This document shows, one piece after another, positions 17,277 to 25,220 of a DNA stretch of 64,000 bases. The stretch's first letter is position 1. The number at the start of each line of letters is the position of its first letter. Position numbers and translations under genes: made by a program. The notes under the pieces are model-generated. The model saw only the letters and a list, made by a program, of their open reading frames with translations. It made no database searches and was not told the DNA's origin. This DNA comes from Paractinoplanes polyasparticus (GTDB lineage Bacteria > Actinomycetota > Actinomycetes > Mycobacteriales > Micromonosporaceae), in NCBI RefSeq assembly GCF_019710575.1, contig NZ_JAHWFK010000036.1:47539-111538 (forward strand), given 5' to 3'.

Positions 17277-17759
17277 CGCGGCAGCCCATCATTCACCGCG
17301 TCCGCGACATCTCTCGCGCCACCGTCTCCGGTCATGGTCCTCCACCGGCAACCCGACAAGATCTCCCGGACGTACCAGACCGGAATCGCGACAGGCGCTG
17401 TGCCACAAGCGCAACCGGCACGGTGCGAACGCGCAACCAACCGCCCAGACCCGCCCGGGTGAGAGAAAGTCCTGCCTCCGTCCACAGAGCGGAAGCCAGA
17501 CCCCGAACCCGCGCGGGTTCCCCAGCTCAGCCATGCACCGGAGAAGCGCCAACCACGACGCTGCCGCAAGGTGATCCCACGCAAGGACGGGGCCGAGGGT
17601 GACCATGCAGGGCGTAGCTGCCTTTCCAGCCATGCATGGCCACCCTCGGCCCCGTCCGTCCCAGCGCAAGAAAGCCGCTGTTCGCAAACCCCGATGCCCC
17701 GGTTCGCGAGCTCCGATGCCGCCGCTCGCAAGCCCCGATGCCGCCGCTCGTAAACCCGA
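17277..17759. other. Non-coding gap with a long hairpin and a 22-bp tandem repeat
   Basis: I see no convincing gene in these 483 bases; the minus-strand frames lack family features. The gap contains a 73-base inverted-repeat element (17585-17657) and four copies of a 22-bp repeat (about 17675-17760). The repeat runs up to the ftsH stop codon. Confidence 0.6.
17585..17657. repeat. Long inverted-repeat element
   Basis: GGACGGGGCCGAGGGTG (17585-17601) is perfectly complementary to CACCCTCGGCCCCGTCC (17641-17657). Pairing continues inward with CCATGCA on the left arm against TGCATGG on the right, so the arms reach about 27 bases. CCCACGCAAG-like and CCCAGCGCAAG flanks suggest a decayed target duplication. 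It could be a small non-autonomous element or a strong terminator; no T-run follows either side. Confidence 0.55.
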
Positions 17760-17760
17760 T
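17675..17760. repeat. 22-bp tandem repeat, four copies, at the 3' end of ftsH
   Basis: The unit is close to GCCGCTCGCAAGCCCCGATG plus CC, repeated about four times with substitutions. The last, incomplete copy abuts the stop codon of ftsH. Confidence 0.65.
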
Positions 17761-19817
17761 CAGGATGGGGCGGGCGTCGGAACGCCGTTGGAAGGGTTGC
17801 TGTCGGCTGACACCGGATGCGGGATGCCCGGGGCAGGAGTAGAGCCGGGGGCCTCCCCCCGGGCCACCGCACCGGGCGCCTCGGCCGGGTTGATGCCCGC
17901 GGCGGCGTACGCGTCGGCTTCGTCCAGTGTTTCGGTCTGGAGCAGACGATGAGCCAGGCTGTCGAGCTGCGGCCGGTGCGATCGGAGCAGGGACAGCGCC
18001 TCGGCGTAGCACTCGTCGACGATCTTGCGGACCTCGGCGTCGATGAGTTCCTTGGTGGCGGGGGCGACGCCGTCGCCGAACGGGGATTCCTGGCCGGGGG
18101 GCGGCAGGACGGTGACCGGGCCGATCGCGTCGGACATGCCCCAGCGGCCGACCATCTGGCGTGCGATGTTGCTGACCTGGTCGAGGTCGCTCTCGGCGCC
18201 GGTCGTCTCGTCGCCGAAGACGACCTGTTCGGCGGCGCGCCCGCCCAGGGCTCCGATGATGCGGCCCATGAGGTATTGCTTCGAGTAGCCGTAGCGGTCG
18301 CTCGACGGGCTCTGGAACGTGACGCCCAGGGCCTGGCCCCGCGGGATGATCGAGATCTTGCGGACCGGGTCGGCGCCCGGGGTCAGCATGCCCAGCAGCG
18401 CGTGGCCGGATTCGTGGAACGCCGTGCGCTCCTTCTCGTCGGGGGTCAGCATCAGGCCCCGTACGGTGCCCAGCACGATCTTTTCGAGGGCGTCGGTGAA
18501 GTCGTTGTTCCGCACCTGGTCGTGCCCGCGCCGGGCGGCCAGCAGCGCGGCCTCGTTGACCAGGTTCTTCAGGTCGGCGCCGACCATGCCAGGCGTGGAC
18601 GCCGCGATGCCGTCCAGGTCGACGCCGGGCGCGACGGGGACACCGCGGGTGTGCACGGCCAGGATGGCGCGGCGGCCCGCGAGGTCGGGCGGGCTCACCA
18701 CGACACGGCGGTCGAAGCGGCCGGGGCGCAGCAGGGCGGGGTCCAGGACCTCGGACCGGTTGGTGGCGGCCAGCACGACCACGCCCTCGCTGCCGGTGAA
18801 GCCGTCCATCTCGGTGAGGATCTGATTGAGCGTCTGCTCGCGCTCGTCGTTGCCGCCGAGGGACTGGGCACTGCCGCGGGCGCGGCCGATGGCGTCCAGC
18901 TCGTCGATGAAGATGATCGAGGGTGCCACCTTCTTCGCCTGGTCGAACAGGTCGCGTACGCGGCTGGCGCCGACACCGACGATGGCTTCGATGAACTCGG
19001 AGGCCGAGATCGAGAAGAACGGCACCTGGGCCTCGCCGGCGACCGCGCGGGCCAGCAGCGTCTTGCCCGTGCCGGGCGGGCCGCTGAGCAGCACGCCGTG
19101 CGGGATCTGAGCGCCGAGCTTGCGGTACTTCCCGGGTTCGCGCAGGAAGTCGACGATCTCGGTGACCTCCTGCTCGACCTCCTGGATGCCGGCGACATCG
19201 GCGAACGTGGTGCGCGGTCCCGATTCCGGCTGGTAGAGCTTGGCCCGCGACTTGCCGAAGCTGCCCAGCACGCCGCCACCACCGCCGCCCGCCATGCGCC
19301 GGCTGATCCAGATGAAGAGTGCGACCAGCAGGATGGTCGGGCCGAAGCCGATCAGCAGCTGCTGCCAGATGGGCGCCGGCGCGTCCGGGGGGTTGGCGTT
19401 GACCGGCACGTTGTCGGCCTGCAGCTGCGAGAAGAGGTCGTCGTCGGCGAACGAGGGCCGCTGCGTGGTGAACCGGTCGACCTGCTCGGACTTGGTGTCG
19501 CCGGTCGGCGTGTAGGCCACTTCCTTCTTGAACTGGCCCTCGATCGTGTCGGCGGTCGACGTGATCTCGGCGACGTTGTCGCCCTGGACCTGGGTCAGGA
19601 AGAACGTGTACGACACGGGCGCGCGCTCGGGCGGCGCCAGGAAGAACGACGAGATGATCCAGTTGAGGGCGAGCAGGACGACGAGCATGCCGCCGAAGCG
19701 GACCCAGGAGGAACGCGGCCTTTTCGGGCCACCGGGTGCGGGAGTGGGTGGCACGCCCTCCACCTTCCAGGGGTGGGGGCGCTGCGGCGGCTTCGCGTCT
19801 GGGGCATCGGCGGGCAT
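17760..19817 (-). CDS. ftsH: FtsH-type ATP-dependent zinc metalloprotease
   Basis: A 685-aa membrane-anchored AAA protease. It has a cytoplasmic Pro-rich head, helix 1 (about 43-62), an extracytoplasmic region, helix 2 (about 150-170), the AAA module with Walker A GPPGTGKT near 247 and Walker B IIFIDELDAIG, the arginine-finger region RPGRFDRRV, and the peptidase motif HESGH near 468 with the later acidic ligand in GAESDLDQ. The pore loop reads FIEAIVGVGAS, where E. coli FtsH has FVEMFVGVGAS, so the usual aromatic gripping residue is Ile. The Ala/Pro-rich C-tail is also not typical. It may be a paralogue beside a housekeeping FtsH. Confidence 0.9.
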   Translation of the reverse strand: MPADAPDAKPPQRPHPWKVEGVPPTPAPGGPKRPRSSWVRFGGMLVVLLALNWIISSFFLAPPERAPVSYTFFLTQVQGDNVAEITSTADTIEGQFKKEVAYTPTGDTKSEQVDRFTTQRPSFADDDLFSQLQADNVPVNANPPDAPAPIWQQLLIGFGPTILLVALFIWISRRMAGGGGGGVLGSFGKSRAKLYQPESGPRTTFADVAGIQEVEQEVTEIVDFLREPGKYRKLGAQIPHGVLLSGPPGTGKTLLARAVAGEAQVPFFSISASEFIEAIVGVGASRVRDLFDQAKKVAPSIIFIDELDAIGRARGSAQSLGGNDEREQTLNQILTEMDGFTGSEGVVVLAATNRSEVLDPALLRPGRFDRRVVVSPPDLAGRRAILAVHTRGVPVAPGVDLDGIAASTPGMVGADLKNLVNEAALLAARRGHDQVRNNDFTDALEKIVLGTVRGLMLTPDEKERTAFHESGHALLGMLTPGADPVRKISIIPRGQALGVTFQSPSSDRYGYSKQYLMGRIIGALGGRAAEQVVFGDETTGAESDLDQVSNIARQMVGRWGMSDAIGPVTVLPPPGQESPFGDGVAPATKELIDAEVRKIVDECYAEALSLLRSHRPQLDSLAHRLLQTETLDEADAYAAAGINPAEAPGAVARGEAPGSTPAPGIPHPVSADSNPSNGVPTPAPS

Positions 19818-19937
19818 GGCGCGAAGCTACCCCTGATACAGAGCGGGAATGCGCAGTCGTGACGCGCGCTACGCATGCCCATCGTCACCACAGTCAGCAT
19901 GAACCGACAAAGGCCGGGGCGCGGCCCGCGTACGCAG

Positions 19938-19973
19938 AGACGCGCGCCCGGGTGGGGGTCCGGGCGCGCGTCT
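19938..19973. terminator. Terminator of the three-module secreted protein gene
   Basis: AGACGCGCGCCCGG (19938-19951) pairs perfectly with CCGGGCGCGCGTCT (19960-19973) around an 8-base loop. The 14-bp GC-rich stem lies about 40 bases past the stop codon of the repeat-protein gene and before the ftsH start. Confidence 0.7.
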
Positions 19974-20014
19974 GGCGTGGCTGGGCTGACGTGGCGTTCA
20001 GCCCCGGGTGGTGC

Positions 20015-21075
20015 TTACTGGTTGAGGGCGCAGGGGGCGAGGCCCTCGGCGTTCAGATTCGGCTTGACGGCGTTGCGGCCGATCGCCGTCTCGATCCGGT
20101 TGATGGTGGCGAAACGCTTGTCCTCCAGCGGGCCGAGAATCGCGTTCTGAACGAAGGCCGGGCCGCCCTGGCCGACCGAGGACGCGATCCGGGCGTTGGC
20201 CTCGGCGATCTGGGTGTTCAGCAGCTCCAGGTTGCGCTGCACCTCGGCCGCGGCCTGAGCCGGAATCTCGGGCAGGTTGTTCACCTGGGGGCAGTTGACC
20301 GTGGCCACGGCCGCATTGCCACCACCGGCGTTGCCGTTGCCGGCGTTGCCGCCGTTACCGGCTGCGGGAACCTCGACCGGCTGCTCGGCCGAGTTGCCGC
20401 CGTTCTCGTTGAGCGAGCAGGTCGACAGGCCTTCGGCGTTCAGATTCGGCTTGGCCGCGTTGCGGCCGATCGCCGTCTCGATCCGGTTGATGGTGGCGAA
20501 ACGCTTGTCCTCCAGCGGGCCGAGGATCGCGTTCTGGATGAAGGCGGGGCCACCCTGCCCGACCGAGGAGGCGATCCGGGCGTTGGCCTCGGCGATCTGC
20601 GTGTTCAGCAGCTCCAGGTTGCGCTGCACCTCGGCCTGGGCCTGGGCCGGCACGGCGGGCAGTTTGTCGACCTGGGGACAATTGACCGTGGGAACGGCGG
20701 CGTTGCCACCACCGGCGTTGCCGTTGCCCGCGTTGCCGCCGTTACCGGCTGCGGGAACCTCGACCGGCTGTTCGGCCGAGTTGCCGCCGTCCTGGTTCAG
20801 TGAACAGGTCGACAGGCCCTCGGCGTTCAGGTTCGGCTTGGCCGCGTTGCGACCGATCGCCGTCTCGATCCGGTTGATCACCGCGAAACGCTTGTCCTTC
20901 AATGGGCCCAGAACTGCGTTCTGGATGAAAGCCGGGCCGCCTTGCCCGACTGAGGACGCGATCCGGGCGTTGGCCTCGGCGATCTGCGTGTTCAGCAGCT
21001 CCAGGTTGCGCTGCACCTCGGCCTGCGCCTGTGCCGGGACTGCGGGCAGGTTGTTCACCTGGGGGCAGTTCACGG
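20015..21075. repeat. 387-bp direct repeats inside the secreted protein gene
   Basis: Three coding repeats with a period of 387 bases are nearly identical over long stretches. For example, the linker sequence GCTGCGGGAACCTCGACCGG starts at 20361 and again at 20748. The near-identity implies recent duplication or continuing gene conversion. Copy number could differ between strains. Confidence 0.8.
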
Positions 21076-21205
21076 TGGGCACCGTCTCGGCGGCCGAGGC
21101 AACGCCGAGGCCCACACCGGCGAGGACCACGGCGACACCCGCGACCGCACCGATCTGCCAGCGGCGCGAAATCGTGCGGGACTTGTTGTACCGGGATCTG
21201 TACAT
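20015..21205 (-). CDS. Secreted protein of three tandem 129-aa modules, unknown function
   Basis: From ATG 21205 (MYRSRYNKSRTISRRWQ) a basic N-region, one hydrophobic segment and VASAAET give a Sec signal peptide. The rest is the same module three times: TVNCPQV, a helical stretch with QRNLELLNTQIAEANARIAS, then RFAVINRIETAIGRN and LNAEGLSTCSL. The first two copies are followed by a Gly/Asn/Ala-rich linker. The period is 387 bases (129 aa). Each module keeps two cysteines, likely one disulfide. I do not recognise the module. Long charged helices and flexible linkers suggest a surface or matrix protein. An ATG at 21256 is also in frame but abuts the upstream operator. Confidence 0.8.
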   Translation of the reverse strand: MYRSRYNKSRTISRRWQIGAVAGVAVVLAGVGLGVASAAETVPTVNCPQVNNLPAVPAQAQAEVQRNLELLNTQIAEANARIASSVGQGGPAFIQNAVLGPLKDKRFAVINRIETAIGRNAAKPNLNAEGLSTCSLNQDGGNSAEQPVEVPAAGNGGNAGNGNAGGGNAAVPTVNCPQVDKLPAVPAQAQAEVQRNLELLNTQIAEANARIASSVGQGGPAFIQNAILGPLEDKRFATINRIETAIGRNAAKPNLNAEGLSTCSLNENGGNSAEQPVEVPAAGNGGNAGNGNAGGGNAAVATVNCPQVNNLPEIPAQAAAEVQRNLELLNTQIAEANARIASSVGQGGPAFVQNAILGPLEDKRFATINRIETAIGRNAVKPNLNAEGLAPCALNQ

Positions 21206-21257
21206 TGGAGCTGCGCCTTCCGCCAGGGGGACCGTTTTTTGGCTACGGCCATCCATA

Positions 21258-21271
21258 CGGGAGCGCTCCCA
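21258..21271. promoter_or_regulatory. CelR/CebR-like operator upstream of the secreted repeat protein
   Basis: CGGGAGCGCTCCCA differs in one base from the 14-bp palindrome TGGGAGCGCTCCCA, known as the box for LacI-family cellulose/cellobiose regulators (CelR, CebR) of actinomycetes. The core GGGAGCGCTCCC (21259-21270) is a perfect palindrome. It lies about 53 bases upstream of the preferred start. Two CTTAAG palindromes follow it further upstream, around 21280-21300. Confidence 0.6.
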
Positions 21272-21334
21272 CGAGGGATTACCGCTTAAGGAACACTTAA
21301 GGTGATCTTTGTCGGCGCCCGGTAAACCCGCAGG

Positions 21335-22189
21335 TCAGACCGGATCGTACGGGCCCGACGCCAGCTCTTCGAGCAGCGACGGCCGGGTCGGCTTCCACGA
21401 GAGCTCCCGTCGTGCCTTCTCGCCCGACGCCTGCTGATTCAGCAACAGCGCCGCCCCGAAATCGCCGAGCCGCTCCACCGTCGCCGCCGCGTCCTCGGGC
21501 ACGACCCGCCCATCCAGGCCCAGGCGCCGGCTCGCCGCTGCACCCATCTCCCGTACGGTCGGATTGTCGCCGCCGACGGCAATGAACCGCTCGCCCGCCG
21601 CACCGAGCGTCAGCGCCGCCACGTACAGCTCGGCCAGATCGTCGACGTGCACGGTCGTCCAATGCTGGGCGCCCGGCCCGACCAGCCGCACCTCGGCCCG
21701 ATTGCCGAAGAACATCGCCGGGATGCCGGCGCCGTAGCCGTACACGATGCCCGGCTCGATCAGCAGCGAGCGGATGCCCGGCGCGGTCAGCGCCCGGCGG
21801 TCGACCGCCTCCCGCCAGGCCACGATGGCGGGCGCGTCGAGCGGCTTCTCCTCGGTGATGCCGTCGCCGTCGCCATAGACCCAGATTCCGCCCGTACGAA
21901 CGAGAGTGGCGCCCGGCCGCAGCCCGGCCAGCACGGCGCCGACGAAGTCGTCGTCGGCCGCGGCGCTGGTGGCGTCGCCCGGGGTGGCCAAGGCGATGAC
22001 CGCATCCGCCTCGCCCGCCAACTGCCGGACGGTGTCGCGGTCACGCATGTCCCCCACGACGGGCGTGACTCCCGCACCCCGTACGGAACACTTGCGCACC
22101 AGCGCCGTGACGCTGTGACCAGCCGCGGTGAGCGCGGGAAGCACCCGGGAGCCGATGTAACCGGTCGCGCCGGTCAGGAAGATCTTCAT
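21335..22189 (-). CDS. NAD-dependent epimerase/dehydratase family protein
   Basis: A 284-aa extended-SDR or atypical SDR with the N-terminal nucleotide-binding motif MKIFLTGATGYIGSRV. TTVHVDDLAELYVAAL near residue 180 is the conserved second-domain segment. The YxxxK pair is not evident, so it may be an atypical NAD(P)H-binding protein rather than a true epimerase. It diverges from a LysR gene, which is its probable regulator. ATG 22189 coincides exactly with the start of the Rossmann fold. Confidence 0.82.
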   Translation of the reverse strand: MKIFLTGATGYIGSRVLPALTAAGHSVTALVRKCSVRGAGVTPVVGDMRDRDTVRQLAGEADAVIALATPGDATSAAADDDFVGAVLAGLRPGATLVRTGGIWVYGDGDGITEEKPLDAPAIVAWREAVDRRALTAPGIRSLLIEPGIVYGYGAGIPAMFFGNRAEVRLVGPGAQHWTTVHVDDLAELYVAALTLGAAGERFIAVGGDNPTVREMGAAASRRLGLDGRVVPEDAAATVERLGDFGAALLLNQQASGEKARRELSWKPTRPSLLEELASGPYDPV

Positions 22190-22209
22190 GGGAAGATCCT
22201 GACTCGGCC

Positions 22210-22240
22210 GCTGTTCGCCGCCAACGAATACGTTCGATGC
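22210..22240. promoter_or_regulatory. Candidate LysR-binding region
   Basis: The 82-base gap between the divergent epimerase and LysR genes holds TTCG-CCGCCAA-CGAA (22214-22228). Overlapping it is CGAA-TACG-TTCG (22225-22236). Overlapping interrupted palindromes of this sort are typical of LysR-type binding sites that control both directions. Confidence 0.4.
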
Positions 22241-22271
22241 CGCTCATCGCCGTGGGCGATAGGGTCACCCG

Positions 22272-23171
22272 GTGGAACAACGCCAGCTCCAGTTCTTCGT
22301 GGCCGTGGCCGAGGAACTGAACTTCACCCGGGCCGCGCGGCGCACCCACGCGGTGCAGTCGACGGTGTCGGCCAGCATCCGGGCACTGGAACGCGACCTG
22401 GGCGCCTCGCTCTTCCGGCGGACGACGACCAGCGTCGCGCTCACCGAGGCCGGCAAGGCGCTGCTGCCCGAGGCGCGGCGCGCCCTCGACTCGCTCGACC
22501 AGGCCCGGGCCGCAGTCGACGGCGTCCGCGACGGCGTAACGGGCAACCTGCGCATCGGCACACTGTCCGGCCTCACCATGATCGACCTGCCCGCGCTGGT
22601 CCACGACTTCCGCTCGCGGCACCCGCACGTGCAGCTCACCCTCTCCACGGCCGCCGCCGGCACCGAGGGCATGCTGGCCGCCCTGCACGCGCACACGCTC
22701 GATCTGGCCTTCGTGGGCGTCCCGTCGACGACGATCCCCGGCCTGCACGTCGACGAGATCGCCCGGTTCCAGCCCCGCCTGCTGGTGCCGGCCGGTCACC
22801 CGCTGGCCGCGGAGCCCAGCGTCTCCCCCGCCGCCGTAGCCGACCACCCCTTCGTCGACCTGCCGCCCGGCTTCTGCAACCGGGTCCGCACCGACAACGA
22901 CTTCCGCCTGGCCGGCATCACCCGCCGCATCGCCATCGAGGTCAACGAGCTGAGCACGATCCCCCGCTACGTCGAGTCCGGCATCGGTCTCGCCGTCGTG
23001 CCCCCACTGGCCGCCGAGAGCGATGCCAAGGTAGTGCCGGTCGCCCTCGACCCACCGGCCGAGTCCTGGGTGCTGGGCGTAGCCCGCAGCACCACGAACC
23101 CACTCACCCGAGCCGCCCAGGCATTCCTGGACCTGATCGACACCCACATCACCCGCCGCGACCGCTACTGA
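22272..23171 (+). CDS. LysR family transcriptional regulator
   Basis: A 299-aa regulator starting at GTG 22272 with EQRQLQFFVAVAEELNFTRA. The winged helix-turn-helix follows (QSTVSASIRALERDLGASLF and the usual FRRTTTSVALTEAG wing). The C-terminal periplasmic-binding-like effector domain begins near residue 90 (GNLRIGTLSGLTMIDLPALV). It is divergent from the epimerase-like gene and probably regulates it. Confidence 0.9.
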   Translation: MEQRQLQFFVAVAEELNFTRAARRTHAVQSTVSASIRALERDLGASLFRRTTTSVALTEAGKALLPEARRALDSLDQARAAVDGVRDGVTGNLRIGTLSGLTMIDLPALVHDFRSRHPHVQLTLSTAAAGTEGMLAALHAHTLDLAFVGVPSTTIPGLHVDEIARFQPRLLVPAGHPLAAEPSVSPAAVADHPFVDLPPGFCNRVRTDNDFRLAGITRRIAIEVNELSTIPRYVESGIGLAVVPPLAAESDAKVVPVALDPPAESWVLGVARSTTNPLTRAAQAFLDLIDTHITRRDRY

Positions 23172-23216
23172 TCCCACAAATCAGCCCGCGCCGCCCCCGA
23201 CCGCCAGACCGGGCTT

Positions 23217-24240
23217 GCCACCCTGCGACCGACCGCTCGTAACGGACCCGCCTGGCCCACCCCGTAACTGAACCGGCCATGTCTGGCCGCCTGCCCCGCG
23301 GCCCATGACCATCGCTCGTAACGGAACCGCCTCTGCCCACGCCCCGTAACCGGACTGCCCATAGCTAGCCGCCTACCCCGCGGCCCATGACCACCGCTCG
23401 TAACGGAACCGCCTCCGCCCACGCCCCGTAACCGGACTGCCCATAGCTAGCCGCCTACCCCGCGGCCCATGACCGACCGCTCGTTACCGGGCAGCCCTGG
23501 CCCACAGGCCGCAACCAAGCCGCCAATAACGAACCGCCTGGCCCCGCAGTCCACGACCGACCGCTCGTGACCCACTCGCCAAGCCCCACAGCCCATAACC
23601 GACCGCTCGTGACGGATCGCACGGCCCCGCACCCCGTAATCGGGCAGCAATGGCGAGCCGCCTGGCCCCGCAGCCCATGACCGACCGCTCTGACCGGACC
23701 GTCCCGGCCCCGCAGCCCGTGGCTGGCCGCCGGCCGTTCAACCCATGAACGACGGCTCGTGACTGGTCGGCCTGCCCCACGGCCCGTAACCGAGCCGCCC
23801 GCGGCTGGCCTGCCCGGCCCGCAGCCCATGACCTATCGCCCATAACTGGGCCGCCACGGCCCCACAGCCCATGAATGAGGGCTCGTCACCCGGCCGCTCT
23901 GGCCCCCAGGCCGTAACCGAGCCGCCCGCGACTCACCCGCCCGGCCGGCCGGCAACCCATGACCGAGCTGCCACGGTCCCAACAGCCCATGAACGACCGC
24001 TCGTCACCGGCCGCCACGGCCCCCCAGGCCGCCCGCGACTCGCCCGCCCGGCCCGCAACCCATGACCGAGCCGCCACGGCCCCAACAGCCCATGAACGAC
24101 CGCTCGTCACCGGCCGCTCCGGCCCCCAGGCGGCAACCGAGCCGCCGGTGCCCCTGCCCGTAGCCGACCCGCCCGTGACCGGGCCACTCGGTGCCGCTAC
24201 TCATGACCGGCCGTCCAAAGCCCGCCACTCCGGCCCGGCC
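23217..24240. repeat. Degenerate minisatellite, units of about 42 and 82 bp
   Basis: Units typically end GCAGCCCATGACC and restart GACCGCTCGT. Two adjacent 82-base units (23311-23392 and 23393-23474) differ at only a few positions. Later units are 30-85 bases, as if built from half-units. About fifteen restarts can be counted. It is not a CRISPR: there are no constant repeats separated by unique spacers. Confidence 0.75.
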
Positions 24241-24367
24241 CGCCCCACCGGCCGGCACGGCTGACGCTCACCAACCGCCTCGACCGAACTCGCTACTCAC
24301 CCACCCCGGCGGCCCGGCAAATGGCGTCGCCGGATTCGGCAGCCCGCAGTACGGTGGGCGGCACCCG

Positions 24368-24403
24368 ATGAATGAGGTGAGTGCGGTGCATCCGATCTTG
24401 TGA
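24368..24403 (+). CDS. Possible 11-codon leader peptide
   Basis: ATG at 24368 gives MNEVSAVHPIL and a stop at 24401-24403. A hairpin begins one base after this stop, and the ribosome-binding site of the next gene lies 10 bases beyond the hairpin. The order (short ORF, hairpin, gene) resembles a translation-coupled or attenuated leader. There is no strong Shine-Dalgarno sequence for the short ORF, so this is tentative. Confidence 0.25.
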   Translation: MNEVSAVHPIL

Positions 24404-24422
24404 CAGCCCCAAAACGGGGCTG
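24404..24422 (+). promoter_or_regulatory. Leader hairpin upstream of the small Cys/His-rich gene
   Basis: CAGCCCC and GGGGCTG form a perfect 7-bp stem around AAAAC. It ends about 10 bases before the GGAAGGTGA ribosome-binding site. No T-run follows, so a role in translation or mRNA stability is more likely than termination. Confidence 0.45.
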
Positions 24423-24447
24423 CGCGGAGCCGGAAGGTGACCGTTTC

Positions 24448-24741
24448 ATGAGTCGGACCGACAAAACTCGGCCCTGGTGGGTGCAGCTGGTGGATGCGCC
24501 GGGGGTGAGTTGCAAGCCTGTGCACGACCATCGCTTCGGGCCGTGCACGCTGCCGAGCCGGGCTGTGCCCCAGCGGGCAGACCGCGGCCGCTGCCACTGG
24601 GTGGGCACGGCAGCCTTCAACATGCGGCGCTGTGAGAGCCACGGGCACGTCGAATCGAGCTTCTTCAACCGCCAGGAGCGGCGGCGTGACCGGCACCAGA
24701 CCCGCCGGGCGCTGCGCGCCTCGTATCCCGCAACGCGTTAG
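24448..24741 (+). CDS. Small Cys/His-rich basic protein, unknown function
   Basis: A 97-aa protein starting MSRTDKTRPWWVQLVDAPG, with GGAAGGTGA eight bases upstream of ATG 24448. I do not recognise a named domain. Cysteines and histidines recur (GVSCKPVHDH, GPCTLP, GRCHWVG, RRCESHGH), which would suit a zinc site. The C-terminus is strongly basic (RQERRRDRHQTRRALR), suggesting nucleic-acid binding. Similar small proteins beginning M(S/T)R-K-K-T-x-P appear to be widespread in actinobacteria, from memory. It stands alone between two repeat arrays. Confidence 0.6.
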   Translation: MSRTDKTRPWWVQLVDAPGVSCKPVHDHRFGPCTLPSRAVPQRADRGRCHWVGTAAFNMRRCESHGHVESSFFNRQERRRDRHQTRRALRASYPATR

Positions 24742-25220
24742 TTCGTCCGCCGGTCACCCGGGCGGCGCCCCGCGTGGCCGGCACAACAACACCCCCCGAC
24801 CGGAGCCCAGCATGACCGGCGGAACAACACCCGCACGCCCAGAGCCGCGCGCAAGCAGCGAATGAACACCTACGCGACAGCGCCTCGCGCGACCCGGCGA
24901 ACAGCACCTGTCACCAGCACCCCGCGCGACCACCGGAACAACACCCGCACGAGCGGCTCTCGCGCTAGCAGCACCCCGCGCGACCGGCGCAACAACGCCC
25001 ACGCGAGCAGCGCCCCACGCAAGCAGCGCCCACGCGAGCAGCGCCCACGCGAGCAGCGCCCCACGCAACCAGCACCCCACGCAACCAGCACCCCACGCGA
25101 GCAGCACCCCGCCCCGAGCAGCGCCCCACGCAAGCAGCACCCCGCGCGACCAGCACCCCCTCGCAACCAGCGACCCACCCCAGACAGGGCGGCGGGTCGC
25201 GTGGTCGGCGGAGTTGTCGG
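24742..25220. repeat. Degenerate 15-16 bp tandem repeats between two 3' ends
   Basis: From about 24880 to 25185 the sequence is built of variants of AGCAGCGCCCCACGCA. The densest part is 25010-25160, with roughly ten near-copies. A looser region upstream (24780-24880) repeats GGAACAACACCCGCAC-like units. The array is flanked by the 3' ends of the small gene at 24741 and the alditol oxidase gene at 25221. The frames running through it are low-complexity Arg/Ala/Gly or Pro/Thr/Ser and are unlikely to be genes. Confidence 0.7.

Larger units (their letters stand above)
23172..24447. other. Long intergenic region, mostly degenerate tandem repeat
   Basis: No credible gene is present. The many short frames here read only the repeat in different phases. 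The repeat array takes up about 23217-24240. The remaining 200 bases hold the promoter and leader of the small gene at 24448, including a short leader ORF and a hairpin. Confidence 0.65.

Noticed and set aside
17289..17687. Minus-strand frames in the gap before DUF1990
   Set aside because: They cross the long inverted repeat and 22-bp repeats and show no domain or start signal.
23217..24240. Possible CRISPR array or small protein genes
   Set aside because: Units vary in length and sequence throughout with no unique spacers, there are no cas genes, and the reading frames merely track the repeat.
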